From an uncultured Planctomycetia bacterium (GTDB lineage: Bacteria > Planctomycetota > Phycisphaerae > FEN-1346 > JAACEH01), in assembly GCA_903929765.1 (NCBI GenBank), contig CAIYVX010000013.1:62001-126000 (forward strand): 64,000 nt of DNA. The letters run 5' to 3'. Position 1 is the first letter of the stretch; every line of letters begins with the position of its first letter. Below the pieces are notes generated by a model. That model saw nothing but the letters and a program-made list of their open reading frames with translations. It had not been told where the DNA came from and did no database searches. The position numbers and the translations under genes are program-made. Shown here piece after piece: positions 1 through 7,996 of the stretch.

Positions 1-271
1 AGGCTGTCTCGGGAACCCCGCAGTAACAGAGCCAGCCTTCCTCTTGCGGTCTTTTCGGCTCGTCAGCCTCGCGCAACAGCCCGCCAAAGATGGCCTTGGG
101 GTGCTGTAAAATCATCGGCACGGTGTAGGCGGCTTCTTTAAGTTGACCCTGGCTGCGATCCCGGCATGCGAGAAGCTTCCGCTGGTCGAACATTACGACC
201 ATAGGCTTGCCGTCTTGCGGGTTGACGGCCTCCACGGCGAGGGCCTTTCGGCGTGTGGTCATTTTGCCCAT
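1..271 (-). CDS. Hypothetical protein, C-terminus off the window
   Basis: The frame is open from an ATG at 271 to the window edge, giving about 90 visible codons. A second ATG lies three codons in, at 262. The visible part begins MGKMTTRRKALAVEAVNPQD, is mixed in charge, and contains 'WLCYCGVPET' near the cut end. No signal peptide, membrane segment or known family is recognised. It is divergent from the small ORF at 417, with 145 bases between them. The absence of stops over 270 bases in a codon-like frame is the main support. Confidence 0.5.
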   Translation of the reverse strand, partial: MGKMTTRRKALAVEAVNPQDGKPMVVMFDQRKLLACRDRSQGQLKEAAYTVPMILQHPKAIFGGLLREADEPKRPQEEGWLCYCGVPETA

Positions 272-416
272 GGACGGTAGAATATCGTTAGCGATGATAG
301 GTGGTCAACGGAATTATCGCAGGGCGGGGCGTTTGGTTGACTGACGCTGATGGCGGGAGTAGGATAACCGGAGGATGCACGGTGACTGTTGATGATTTCG
401 AGAAGCAGGAGAGACC

Positions 417-680
417 ATGAGTTCCGGAGTTGAGCCGCAGGAAGTTTTCGTCGAGTTGCTCGACGAAGGGGTAACTTGTTTTCGCCCGACGAGGGCCGAC
501 CCTCTTGGTGATGACAAGTACCGACTGTTGGCGCCGCCCGATTACGATCCCGAGAATGAGTACTGGGCTTTTCCACCAGACAGTGTCGTCCGGTGTCGGA
601 AGGAAAAGCTGAGTGGTGGCGAAGTGCTCGTGGCTCGTGAGCTAGTGGAACAAACTTCACATAGAGAAGGAGGGCCTTGA
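417..680 (+). CDS. Small hypothetical protein, 87 aa
   Basis: The ATG at 417 follows an AGGAG at about 406-410. The product is acidic and rich in Asp, Glu and Pro, with a 'PPDYDPENEYWAFPP' stretch, and looks like a small cytosolic protein. No family is recognised. Its last five codons and its TGA lie inside a 79-base block that also starts mfd further downstream. Its stop overlaps a TTG start codon there (TTGA). The present C-terminus may therefore be set by that duplicated block and not by the original gene. Confidence 0.5.
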   Translation: MSSGVEPQEVFVELLDEGVTCFRPTRADPLGDDKYRLLAPPDYDPENEYWAFPPDSVVRCRKEKLSGGEVLVARELVEQTSHREGGP

Positions 681-743
681 AAGCCAGTTCAGCCAATGTG
701 CCGCAAGTGGTGGCCAACGAAGCGGCCTTTGCGGCGCTGGCGG
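665..743 (+). repeat. Direct repeat copy 1: duplicated ribosome site and start of mfd
   Basis: 79 bases match 1842-1920 (constant offset 1177) with four mismatches. It carries the same AAGGAGG ribosome site and TTG start as mfd. Three of the four mismatches are synonymous in the mfd frame (CAA/CAG, AAC/AAT, GCG/GCA); the fourth is Leu/Met. Confidence 0.9.
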
Positions 744-808
744 AGCGGTACCAGGAAGGCGTGGACGCCGCCTGGCGGGAGTCGGCGGACCGAGTAGGCC
801 TGGAGTGA
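677..808 (+). pseudogene. Remnant: mfd N-terminus joined to an unrelated tail
   Basis: The TTG at 677 opens a 43-codon frame. The first 21 codons match the Mfd N-terminus (KASSANVPQVVANEAAFAA). After 743 it diverges into 'ERYQEGVDAAWRESADRVGLE' spread over 22 codons, then TGA at 806-808. It has the AAGGAGG ribosome site of mfd, so a short peptide could still be made. The tail is not Mfd and may be the end of another gene joined by recombination. It stops four bases before the UroD-like gene. Confidence 0.6.
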
Positions 809-812
809 GAGT

Positions 813-1805
813 ATGGCCCTGTCGCAGAAAGAGAACGCGCTGGAGATCATCCGTTTCGGCCATCCGGAGCGAGTTGTCGCGGGACTGCCGATTCATTATT
901 TGGCCTACCTGGGAGCCAACCATGAAGGCTTTGACGGAGAGGGCGGCGACTGCATGCCGGTGGGTTCGGTCTGGAGTGACATCTGGGGCGTGGTCTGGCG
1001 GAGCGAACAGGAGGGCGTCATGGGCTTTCCCCAGGCCCATCCGCTGCCGGAACCGGGCGCCCGGCGAGACTACCGCTGGCCCGATCCTGACGACGAACGG
1101 ATTTGCCGGAGGATTTATGACCAGCGCCGGGCCTTCGCCGGCGGCGACGTGTTTCTGGCTGGCAGCCACCGCAGCACGCTGTGGGAGACGGCGTACAGGG
1201 TGATCGGCATGGAAAACCTGATGATGTACTTCTACACCGAACCGGAGTTTGTCCGCGACGTGCTGAGGCGGATCATGGATTTTCAACTGGGTGTGGCCCG
1301 GCACTACCTGGAGTGCGGGATGGAAATGGCCTTTTGTAGCGACGATCTGGGGACGCAGCGCGGCCCGCTGCTCGGTCCAAAAATCATGCGTGAGTTTTTG
1401 ATGCCGGAGTACCGGCGGCTGTTTGAATTGTTCCGGTCGCGCGGCGTGCTGATCGAGTTCCACTCGTGCGGCTGCGTGGAAGAAGTGGTGGGCGACCTGA
1501 TGGAACTCGGGATCAATGTCCTCAATCCGGTGCAGGCGACCGCGAACAACGTGGCAAACGTGCGGCGTCTGACCCAGGGACGGATGGCTCTGGCCGGGGG
1601 CGTGAGTACGACCGTCATCATGGATGGTCCGGTCGAGCGGATCGTTCTGGAAACCCGGCGGGCCATGTGGCAACTGGGGCGCGAGGGCGGCTACTTCTGT
1701 CGGCCCGACCAGTCCATGCCGTTTCCGCCGGCGCATCTGCGGGCGCATCAACAAGCGGTTGAGGACTATGGGCGATATCCGCTTACGGACGTGGGACGGT
1801 CATAG
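813..1805 (+). CDS. Uroporphyrinogen decarboxylase (URO-D) family protein, likely cobalamin-type methyltransferase
   Basis: 330 aa in the UroD/MtaA/CmuA fold family. ATG at 813 follows GGAG in 'tggagtgagagt'. Residues 1-80 hold the family opening; 'EFHSCG' near residue 218 supplies a His-x-Cys pair used by methyltransferase members to bind zinc, and 'GGVSTT' near residue 265 resembles the C-terminal barrel. True haem-pathway HemE keeps an Arg-rich N-terminal substrate motif that I do not see, so a methyl-transfer or demethylation role is more likely than haem synthesis. No corrinoid protein gene is nearby. The gene lies exactly between two copies of the mfd start, which suggests it was inserted there. 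Confidence 0.75.
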   Translation: MALSQKENALEIIRFGHPERVVAGLPIHYLAYLGANHEGFDGEGGDCMPVGSVWSDIWGVVWRSEQEGVMGFPQAHPLPEPGARRDYRWPDPDDERICRRIYDQRRAFAGGDVFLAGSHRSTLWETAYRVIGMENLMMYFYTEPEFVRDVLRRIMDFQLGVARHYLECGMEMAFCSDDLGTQRGPLLGPKIMREFLMPEYRRLFELFRSRGVLIEFHSCGCVEEVVGDLMELGINVLNPVQATANNVANVRRLTQGRMALAGGVSTTVIMDGPVERIVLETRRAMWQLGREGGYFCRPDQSMPFPPAHLRAHQQAVEDYGRYPLTDVGRS

Positions 1806-1841
1806 TCCCGGCGTTGAACAGGGGTCCGGTCGATTCCAGCA

Positions 1842-1920
1842 AGAAGGAGGGCCTTGAAAGCCAGTTCAGCCAATGTGCCGCAGGTGGTGGCCAATGAAGC
1901 GGCCTTTGCAGCGATGGCGG
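1842..1920 (+). repeat. Direct repeat copy 2: native ribosome site and start of mfd
   Basis: This is the partner of 665-743 and contains the AAGGAGG and TTG used by the intact mfd. Together the two copies bracket the UroD-like gene and the remnant ORF. Confidence 0.9.
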
Positions 1921-4900
1921 CGGCCCTGGAAAATCAGGGGGCGGCCATCGCCGAAGGTCTGTGGGGAAGCTCCGCGCGCGCTTTGGTCGCCGCCCTGGTC
2001 CAGCGGCAGCCGCGACCGGTGATTTTGTATTGTCTGGCCCACATCGACGACGCCGAAACGACTTGCGATGAGATCGCGGCGTTCACGGGTCTGCCCTGCA
2101 CAATCTTCCCGGCCTGGGAAAGCCTGCCGCGCGAGTCGGACGTTGGGGATGAGATTCTCGCCGGGCGGATACGCGTACTGAAGATGTTGAAGAATTTGAA
2201 GGTCGCTGGCGATGCGAACGGCAACGACCGGACAGGGCAGAGCCCTGTTCCTACGAAAAACAACCGGGCAGCGCGGCGGGCGCTGGCTCAAGGAAAGTCC
2301 CTGCCCAGCACGGGCGCGGCCTCCGACGACACAACACACACTTTGGCTTCGGCTTCGCCGAAGCTTCAAAGTGTGGCACCCGGAGTTTCGCCATTGATTA
2401 TTGTCGCGCCGGTGCAGGCGCTCCTGCAGCCGGTGCCAAGCCCGCGCCATCTCGACGACAATACCGTGGTGGTCAAGGTTGGCGAGGAGCAGGATCCCGA
2501 AAAGCTGCGGGCCTGGCTCGTGGAGCGCGGCTTTGTGGCGGCGGATCTGGTGAGCAGTCGCGGCGAGTACAGTCTGCGCGGGGGAATCATCGACGTCTTT
2601 CCGCCGGCGGGGGCGATGCCGTGCCGCATCGAATTTTTCGGCGACACGGTGGAGAGCATTCGGACCTTCGACACGGCGACGCAGAAGAGCGTGGCCGAGG
2701 TCCAGGAGGTGGCCATCACGTTCCTGCCGCCGGGCCAGACGGCCCCGACGGCGACGTGCAACTTATTGAATTATCTTCCTGAAGCCACGCTGACCGTCTG
2801 GCACGAACCGCTGGAAATCGCCGAGATGGGGCGGAGTTTCGTCACGCGGCTCTCCAGCCCCGTAGGCGTCTATGAGTACGCCGGCCTGGTGCGCCAGCGG
2901 CAGGGCTTCGCCCGGCTCGACCTCTGGAGCTTCGCGGCCGGCTCGGGCGAGGCGGCCCGGTTCTCCTTCCGCGTGGAATCGTTGCCGCCGTTCAGCGGCA
3001 AGGTCGAGCGGATCAAGGACGAACTGGCGGCCCTGGCCGGCGACGGGGCGGTCTGGATTTTTTCGGAGAACGAGGGTGAGCGGCAACGCTTCGACGAGTT
3101 GGTGGCCACGCTGCCGGAAGAGTTGCGGGATCGGGTGAGTACCTCGGCGGGCCTCCTCGCGGCGGGGTTCCGCTTGGCGGAGCAAAAGCTGGCCCTGGTC
3201 GGCAACCACGAGATTTTCCAGCGGTACAAACTGCGGCGCACCGGCGGCCAGCGGCCCGATTCGCGGCCGATCGATTCGTTCCTGGAGTTGAAGAAGGGCG
3301 ACCTGGTGGTCCACCTGGCCCACGGCATCGCCCGATACCTGGGCGTGGAGACGCTGAAGGACGGCGGGAAGACCGAAGATTACCTGGCCCTGGAGTTCCG
3401 CGAGCGGGCGAAGATGTATGTGCCGGCCTCGCACGTGCATCTGGTGCAGAAATATATTGGCGGGTTTCACGGTCAGGTGGTCCTGGCCAAGTTGGGCGGC
3501 AAGCTCTGGGCGGCGCAGAAGGAGAAGGTCAAGGAGGCGGTGGCCGACCTGGCCCTGGAGCTTTTGGACACCCAGGCGGCGCGGGCCAGCAAGGCCGGGT
3601 ACCAGTACCCTTCCGACACGCTCTGGGTGACGGAGATGGAGGCGGCGTTCCCGTACCAGGAGACCGACGATCAGCTCGCGGCCATGGAAGAGATCAAGAA
3701 GGACATGCAGTCGTCGCGGGCTATGGACCGCCTGGTTTGCGGCGACGTGGGCTACGGCAAGACCGAGCTGGCCATCCGGGCCGTCTTCAAGGCGGCCGAG
3801 GCCGGGAAGCAGTCGGCCGTGCTGGTACCAACCACGATATTGGCGGAGCAACATTACAATACTTTTCGGGAGCGGCTCGCGGACTATCCCCTGGGGGTCG
3901 AGCAACTCAGCCGCTTTCTGACGGCGCGACAGCAGCGGGACGTGATCGAGCGGGTGGGCAAGGGGTCGGTGGACGTGGTCATCGGGACGCATCGGCTGCT
4001 CTCGGCGGACGTCGAGTTCGCCGACCTGGGGCTGGTGGTCATCGACGAGGAACAGCGGTTCGGCGTCGAGCACAAGGAGCGGCTCAAGCGGTTCCGCAAA
4101 ACCGTGGACGTGCTGACGCTGACGGCCACGCCGATTCCGCGCACGCTGCACATGAGCCTCCTGGGCATTCGGGACATTTCCAGCCTGACCACGCCGCCGC
4201 AGGACCGCCACGCCATCCGCACCGAGGTCTGCCGGTGGGAAGACGAGCGGATTCGCCAGGCGATCTTGCGCGAACTGGCCCGCGACGGCCAGGTCTTTTT
4301 CGTTCACAATCGCATTTACAACCTTCAGGAGATCACGGCCCGCCTGGCGGCCCTGGTGCCCGAGGCCCGATTCGTCTGGGCTCACGGCCAGTTGCCGGGC
4401 GACGAACTGGAAGACCGCATGCACGAGTTCATCGCGCGGCGGGCCGACGTGCTGGTCAGCACGACGATCATCGAGAGCGGGCTGGACATTCCGACGGCGA
4501 ACACGATGTTTATAAATATGGCTGATATGTTCGGCCTGGCCGACCTGCACCAGTTGCGCGGGCGAATCGGACGCTACAAGCATCGTGGCTATTGCTACCT
4601 GCTGCTGCCCAGCGACCGTCCCGTCAAGCCGGAGGCGGTCAAACGCCTCAAGGCCATCGAGGAGTTCAGCGACCTGGGGGCGGGGTTCCAGATCGCCATG
4701 CGCGACCTGGAAATTCGCGGCGCGGGGAACATTCTGGGGGCGCAGCAAAGCGGCCACATCGCCACGGTGGGGTACGAATTGTTCTGCCAGCTTTTGGAGG
4801 AGGCGATTCGCCGGGCCAAGGGGGTCGAGACGCCGGAAGAGTTCGAGACCGTGGTCGAACTGGGCGTCAGCGCGTTCCTGCCGAAGGACTACGCCCCGAG

Positions 4901-5288
4901 CGACCGGCAGCGGATGACCGTTTATCGGATGATCAACCGCGCCGCCACCATCGAACGGCTGACCGAAGTGCGGGCCGACGTGATCGACATGCTCGGACCG
5001 CTGCCGGGGCCGGCGGAACTTCTGTTTGACTTGCAGGAAATCCGGATTCACGCCCGGCGGTGGAAGATCGGCGGGATCAAGCTGTTGGCCAATGACGTGG
5101 TCTTTACGCTCGGCCAGTTTCAGCACGTCGGGCCGCTCTTTCAGCAGGCCCCGGGCAAGGTCCGAGTCGTCAACGACACGACGGTCTATCTGCGGATGCG
5201 GCCGGAGATGACCGAGCCGCTGCGACTGGTAATCTTGATGAAGAAGATGCTGGCCACGGAGTCGGGCGGCGCGCTCACCCGGCCTTGA
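1854..5288 (+). CDS. mfd: Transcription-repair coupling factor Mfd
   Basis: 1144 aa ATP-dependent translocase. It removes RNA polymerase stalled at lesions and recruits UvrA. The start is TTG at 1854, five bases after AAGGAGG. The UvrB-like module is at about 1-340. The RNA polymerase-interacting CarD-like domain starts near 475 ('KKGDLVVHLAHGIARY'). Walker A 'GDVGYGKTE' is near 629, 'IDEEQRFG' near 729, and the TRCF C-terminal domain follows about 1010. Residues ~123-179, between 'LKVAGDAN' and 'PLIIVAPVQALLQPVP', form a low-complexity insertion absent from typical Mfd. It is encoded by two different palindromic repeats that keep the frame open. Length is otherwise normal. The 3' end overlaps the convergent gene by 14 bases. 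Confidence 0.96.
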   Translation: MKASSANVPQVVANEAAFAAMAAALENQGAAIAEGLWGSSARALVAALVQRQPRPVILYCLAHIDDAETTCDEIAAFTGLPCTIFPAWESLPRESDVGDEILAGRIRVLKMLKNLKVAGDANGNDRTGQSPVPTKNNRAARRALAQGKSLPSTGAASDDTTHTLASASPKLQSVAPGVSPLIIVAPVQALLQPVPSPRHLDDNTVVVKVGEEQDPEKLRAWLVERGFVAADLVSSRGEYSLRGGIIDVFPPAGAMPCRIEFFGDTVESIRTFDTATQKSVAEVQEVAITFLPPGQTAPTATCNLLNYLPEATLTVWHEPLEIAEMGRSFVTRLSSPVGVYEYAGLVRQRQGFARLDLWSFAAGSGEAARFSFRVESLPPFSGKVERIKDELAALAGDGAVWIFSENEGERQRFDELVATLPEELRDRVSTSAGLLAAGFRLAEQKLALVGNHEIFQRYKLRRTGGQRPDSRPIDSFLELKKGDLVVHLAHGIARYLGVETLKDGGKTEDYLALEFRERAKMYVPASHVHLVQKYIGGFHGQVVLAKLGGKLWAAQKEKVKEAVADLALELLDTQAARASKAGYQYPSDTLWVTEMEAAFPYQETDDQLAAMEEIKKDMQSSRAMDRLVCGDVGYGKTELAIRAVFKAAEAGKQSAVLVPTTILAEQHYNTFRERLADYPLGVEQLSRFLTARQQRDVIERVGKGSVDVVIGTHRLLSADVEFADLGLVVIDEEQRFGVEHKERLKRFRKTVDVLTLTATPIPRTLHMSLLGIRDISSLTTPPQDRHAIRTEVCRWEDERIRQAILRELARDGQVFFVHNRIYNLQEITARLAALVPEARFVWAHGQLPGDELEDRMHEFIARRADVLVSTTIIESGLDIPTANTMFINMADMFGLADLHQLRGRIGRYKHRGYCYLLLPSDRPVKPEAVKRLKAIEEFSDLGAGFQIAMRDLEIRGAGNILGAQQSGHIATVGYELFCQLLEEAIRRAKGVETPEEFETVVELGVSAFLPKDYAPSDRQRMTVYRMINRAATIERLTEVRADVIDMLGPLPGPAELLFDLQEIRIHARRWKIGGIKLLANDVVFTLGQFQHVGPLFQQAPGKVRVVNDTTVYLRMRPEMTEPLRLVILMKKMLATESGGALTRP
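2227..2267 (+). repeat. Hairpin repeat (ACAGGGC-type) inside mfd
   Basis: Core ACAGGGCAGAGCCCTGT at 2232-2248 is a palindrome with a 3-base loop. The flanks 'ccgg' and 'cctacga' plus a CAA-rich tail match the copy inside comF at 27140-27185. It is read in a different frame there. Confidence 0.85.
2332..2384 (+). repeat. Two-stem hairpin repeat (family C) inside mfd
   Basis: Outer stem CACACTTTG/CAAAGTGTG and inner stem CTTCGGC/GCCGAAG with loop TTC, then the fixed tail GGCACCCGGA. The inner stem differs from the copy at 45327 by paired changes. It is translated in frame as part of the Mfd insertion. Confidence 0.85.
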
Positions 5289-6138
5289 CCGATTTTTTGG
5301 AGCGGGTTTCCTGAAGCTGGACGCGGGCCGCGCGGCCTTCGAGGAAGCCGAGGGAAAGTTCGATGCACTCGGCGGCCTCGGCCGGAGTCATGGCCCCGAC
5401 GGCCACCAGGTCCTGCGGGCGGATGGTGGACCAGGCGAAGGCCAGACCCTGGAACGGCGGCAGGCGCCCGGCGGCCATGGGTTTGATGGTCAGGACGGGC
5501 TTGGCTGCCCCGTGAATGATTTTGTGGGTCCAATCGACTTCGAGCTGCATCAGGAAGCCGATGGCGTTGTAGATGGAGAGATAGGTTTCGACGTCGAGCT
5601 TGGATTCGTCGGCGTAAACTATTGTCTCGGGCATGTGGGTGCTCAGGCCGGGAATCATCTTCCGTTCGCGGATCAGGCGGCAGAGGTAGTCCATGTGGCG
5701 GATTTTACGCGTGCAGCGGTCGAGGAGGGCGTCGGTGGTGGCCTGGTGCGGCAGGATGAAGTCGGCCCCGGCGGCGGCTTCGACGTCGAGGATCCGGGCG
5801 ACCTCGCCCAGGTCGAGACCTTTGGCGGGCGTCTCGGGCGTGAGGGGGAAGGCTGGGGTGGAGACGCGGATAATTTTGCGGCTGGTGCGCTGCTCGGTTT
5901 CGAGGACGGCTTCGCGGATGGGCGAGGTGGTCAGTTGGCCGATGATGGTGTCGACGCCGGCGCGAACGTAGGTCTCGAGGACCGCGACGAGCTTGGCGCG
6001 ATGGGCGGCGATCTCGGTCCTGATGTAATCGTCTTTGGCCTTGGTGCAGTGGCTCCAGCCGAGGAGCCAGTTGGTCCCGATGACCAGTCGCGAGACGGAC
6101 AGTCCGCCGACGGTAGTGCGGGGAAAAAGATCTGGCAT
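5275..6138 (-). CDS. Conserved hypothetical protein, probable TIM-barrel fold
   Basis: 287 aa, soluble, with no signal peptide or membrane segment. The opening 'RLVIGTNWLLGWSHCTKAKD' and the later 'PGLSTHMPETIVYADESKLDVETY' read as alternating strands and helices of a barrel. The phrase 'VIGTNWLLG' recalls the start of aldo/keto reductases. No catalytic tetrad can be assigned, so no reaction is proposed. It is convergent with mfd, its stop lying 14 bases inside the mfd 3' end. The next gene, nadA, runs the other way, so it is probably a single-gene unit. Confidence 0.7.
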   Translation of the reverse strand: MPDLFPRTTVGGLSVSRLVIGTNWLLGWSHCTKAKDDYIRTEIAAHRAKLVAVLETYVRAGVDTIIGQLTTSPIREAVLETEQRTSRKIIRVSTPAFPLTPETPAKGLDLGEVARILDVEAAAGADFILPHQATTDALLDRCTRKIRHMDYLCRLIRERKMIPGLSTHMPETIVYADESKLDVETYLSIYNAIGFLMQLEVDWTHKIIHGAAKPVLTIKPMAAGRLPPFQGLAFAWSTIRPQDLVAVGAMTPAEAAECIELSLGFLEGRAARVQLQETRSKKSVKAG

Positions 6139-6230
6139 TGGGTTAATCCTTTATTTGCCGCGAGGCGGCGCGGGCCGACGGAGTAATAATACATTACAAT
6201 GGCGGGCGGGTCAAACGGAGCAGCCAATAT

Positions 6231-6254
6231 GTAGGTCGGGTCAACAGACCCGAC
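6231..6254 (+). repeat. Hairpin repeat, family P1 (GTAGGTCGGGTC type)
   Basis: GTCGGGTC/GACCCGAC stem with a short loop, preceded by GTAG. Other copies are at 10465, 25995, 41030, 48153 and 53330. It sits just upstream of the nadA ribosome site. Confidence 0.8.
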
Positions 6255-6271
6255 AAGAAAAAGAGGGTATT

Positions 6272-7180
6272 GTGGCGACGGGAATCCAAGAGCGAATCGG
6301 CGAACTTAAGCGCGAGCGGCGGGCCATTATCCTGGCCCACAATTATCAGTCGCCCGAAATTCAAGACATCGCCGACGTGGTGGGGGATTCGCTGGCCCTG
6401 GCCCAGCAGGCGGCCAAGGTCGAGGCGGACGTGATCGTGCTGTGCGGCGTGTGGTTCATGGCCGAGACGGCGAAGCTGGTGAATCCGGGGCGGACGGTGC
6501 TCGCCCCGGACCCCAACGCCGGCTGCCCGATGGCGAACATGATTACGGCGGCGCAACTGGCCGAGGCGCGGCTAAAAAATCCCGATGCCGCCGTGGTCTG
6601 CTACGTCAACTCCAGCGCCGCCGTCAAAGCCCTGTCGGACATCTGTTGCACCAGTTCCAATGCCGCCCGCGTCGTGGCCTCGATCCCCGCCGGGCGTCCG
6701 ATCCTCTTCGTCCCGGATCAGAGCCTGGGCGATTTCGTAGCGCGGCAACTGGGCCGCAAACTGATTCTCTGGCCCGGCTTCTGCCCGACGCACCATCGCA
6801 TCCTGCCGGAGGACATCGTGCGGCAACGGGCGGCGCATCCGGGGGCAGTGGTCGCGGTCCACCCGGAGTGTACGGAAGAAGTGAGGCGCGAGGCGGATTT
6901 TGTGGGATCGACGGCGCAGATTCTGCGGTTCGTGCGGGAATCGGCGGCGCAGACGTTTATCATCGGCACCGAAATGGGTATCTGTCACGCCCTGCGAAAA
7001 GAGAATCCGGGGAAAGAGATTGTGCATGTGTCGCGCGCGGCGGATTGCCCGAACATGAAGTTGAACACGCTGGAAAAAGTGCTGTGGAGTTTGGAAGAGA
7101 TGAAGTACGAAGTCGCCGTGCCTGAAGAAGTTGCCGCCCCGGCGCGGCGGGCGCTGGAGCGGATGTTGGCGTTGGGATGA
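6272..7180 (+). CDS. nadA: Quinolinate synthase NadA
   Basis: 302 aa. It condenses iminoaspartate with dihydroxyacetone phosphate to quinolinate, the precursor of NAD. GTG at 6272 follows AAGAGGG; the longer open frame upstream runs through a hairpin repeat and is not used. Family landmarks are 'ILAHNYQSPEIQDIADVVGDS' split over residues ~20-40, 'VNSSAAVKA' and 'CCTSSNA'. The three cysteines that hold the [4Fe-4S] cluster are present in 'AGCPMAN', 'HPECTEEV' and 'ADCPNMKLNT', matching the Thermotoga enzyme pattern. No nadB or nadC is adjacent. Confidence 0.95.
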   Translation: MATGIQERIGELKRERRAIILAHNYQSPEIQDIADVVGDSLALAQQAAKVEADVIVLCGVWFMAETAKLVNPGRTVLAPDPNAGCPMANMITAAQLAEARLKNPDAAVVCYVNSSAAVKALSDICCTSSNAARVVASIPAGRPILFVPDQSLGDFVARQLGRKLILWPGFCPTHHRILPEDIVRQRAAHPGAVVAVHPECTEEVRREADFVGSTAQILRFVRESAAQTFIIGTEMGICHALRKENPGKEIVHVSRAADCPNMKLNTLEKVLWSLEEMKYEVAVPEEVAAPARRALERMLALG

Positions 7181-7258
7181 ACAGAAAGTAAAAAAAAGGA
7201 AAAAGCAACGGTGGTAGCGAGAATGGGTGTGTGTGTGGTACTTCATGCCGCCCGCTGT

Positions 7259-7807
7259 TCAGTGTTGCGCGGCGTTCCAGTCCTCGCGGAGAATGGCATA
7301 ACACATCAAGTCTTCGAACCGGTCCCACTTGAGCATGGCCTGCCGCAAACAGCCTTCGTAGGTCATTCCGAGCTTCTGCATGACGCGGCCGGACGCCGGA
7401 TTACGAACGAAATGTTGGGCGGAGATGCGGTTCAGGTTGAATGTCTCGAACCCACAACCAATCAGCGCCCGCGCAGCCTCGGTCATGTAGCCCTGGTTCC
7501 ACCAGGGCTTGCCCAGCCAGTAGCCGAGTTCGGCCCGCCGGTGTGCTTGGTTGATCCCCAGGCTTATGGCGCCGATGAGTTCGTCGGCGGGGCGCAGCGT
7601 AATGGCGAGGGCGGCCAGCGTGCCCTGCTCAAACTTCTCGGTGTGCGTGGCGATCCATGTCTCTGCGGCGCCTTCCGGGTAGGGGTGCGGCAAGTTCATT
7701 GTGGTCGAGGCAAGGTCGTGGTCGCCAGCCAGGAGTTTCACGGTCGGTGCATCGGCCAGGGTGAAGGGCCGCAGAATCAATCGCGCGGTTTCGAGAGTGG
7801 GCAGCAT
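7259..7807 (-). CDS. GNAT family N-acetyltransferase (RimJ/RimL type)
   Basis: 182 aa. It begins 'LPTLETARLILRPFTLADAP', the usual opening of Acetyltransf_3 proteins, and has 'ELGYWLGKPWWNQGYMTEA' for the acetyl-CoA loop. 'FNLNRISAQHFVRNPASGRVMQKLGM' (residues ~125-150) is the typical late helix. ATG at 7807 is chosen; a TTG four codons upstream is possible. The family acetylates protein N-termini or small amines, and the substrate cannot be told. It is convergent with nadA and upstream of no obvious partner. Confidence 0.85.
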   Translation of the reverse strand: MLPTLETARLILRPFTLADAPTVKLLAGDHDLASTTMNLPHPYPEGAAETWIATHTEKFEQGTLAALAITLRPADELIGAISLGINQAHRRAELGYWLGKPWWNQGYMTEAARALIGCGFETFNLNRISAQHFVRNPASGRVMQKLGMTYEGCLRQAMLKWDRFEDLMCYAILREDWNAAQH

Positions 7808-7908
7808 GGGATTGCTCAATTTTCCGGATGAGTTTGGCCCGCGACCGCCGCGGGATCATGTTCGATGATTGTCTCGCGCTTCAATGATTGTGCAAGAGAT
7901 TTCTGGAA

Positions 7909-7978
7909 GCCGCGTAGCGGCGTTTGATCGTTACCACGGGCTTGCGCCCGAGGCTATTATCATTCGCCGCTCCGCGGC
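7909..7978 (+). repeat. Cluster of three consecutive palindromes
   Basis: GCCGCGTAGCGGC (7909-7921), CGGGCTTGCGCCCG (7937-7950) and GCCGCTCCGCGGC (7966-7978) lie in 70 bases, separated by two 15-base spacers. The outer two are near mirror copies. It lies directly downstream of the pseudopilin operon and could also end its transcripts. Confidence 0.7.
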
Positions 7979-7996
7979 TGAAAAACAAAAGCAACC

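Noticed and set aside
2763-5126. Very long open frame on the minus strand opposite mfd
   Set aside because: It is a reverse shadow of a GC-rich gene: its product is rich in Arg, Pro, His and Gln with no domain, and mfd is clearly real.
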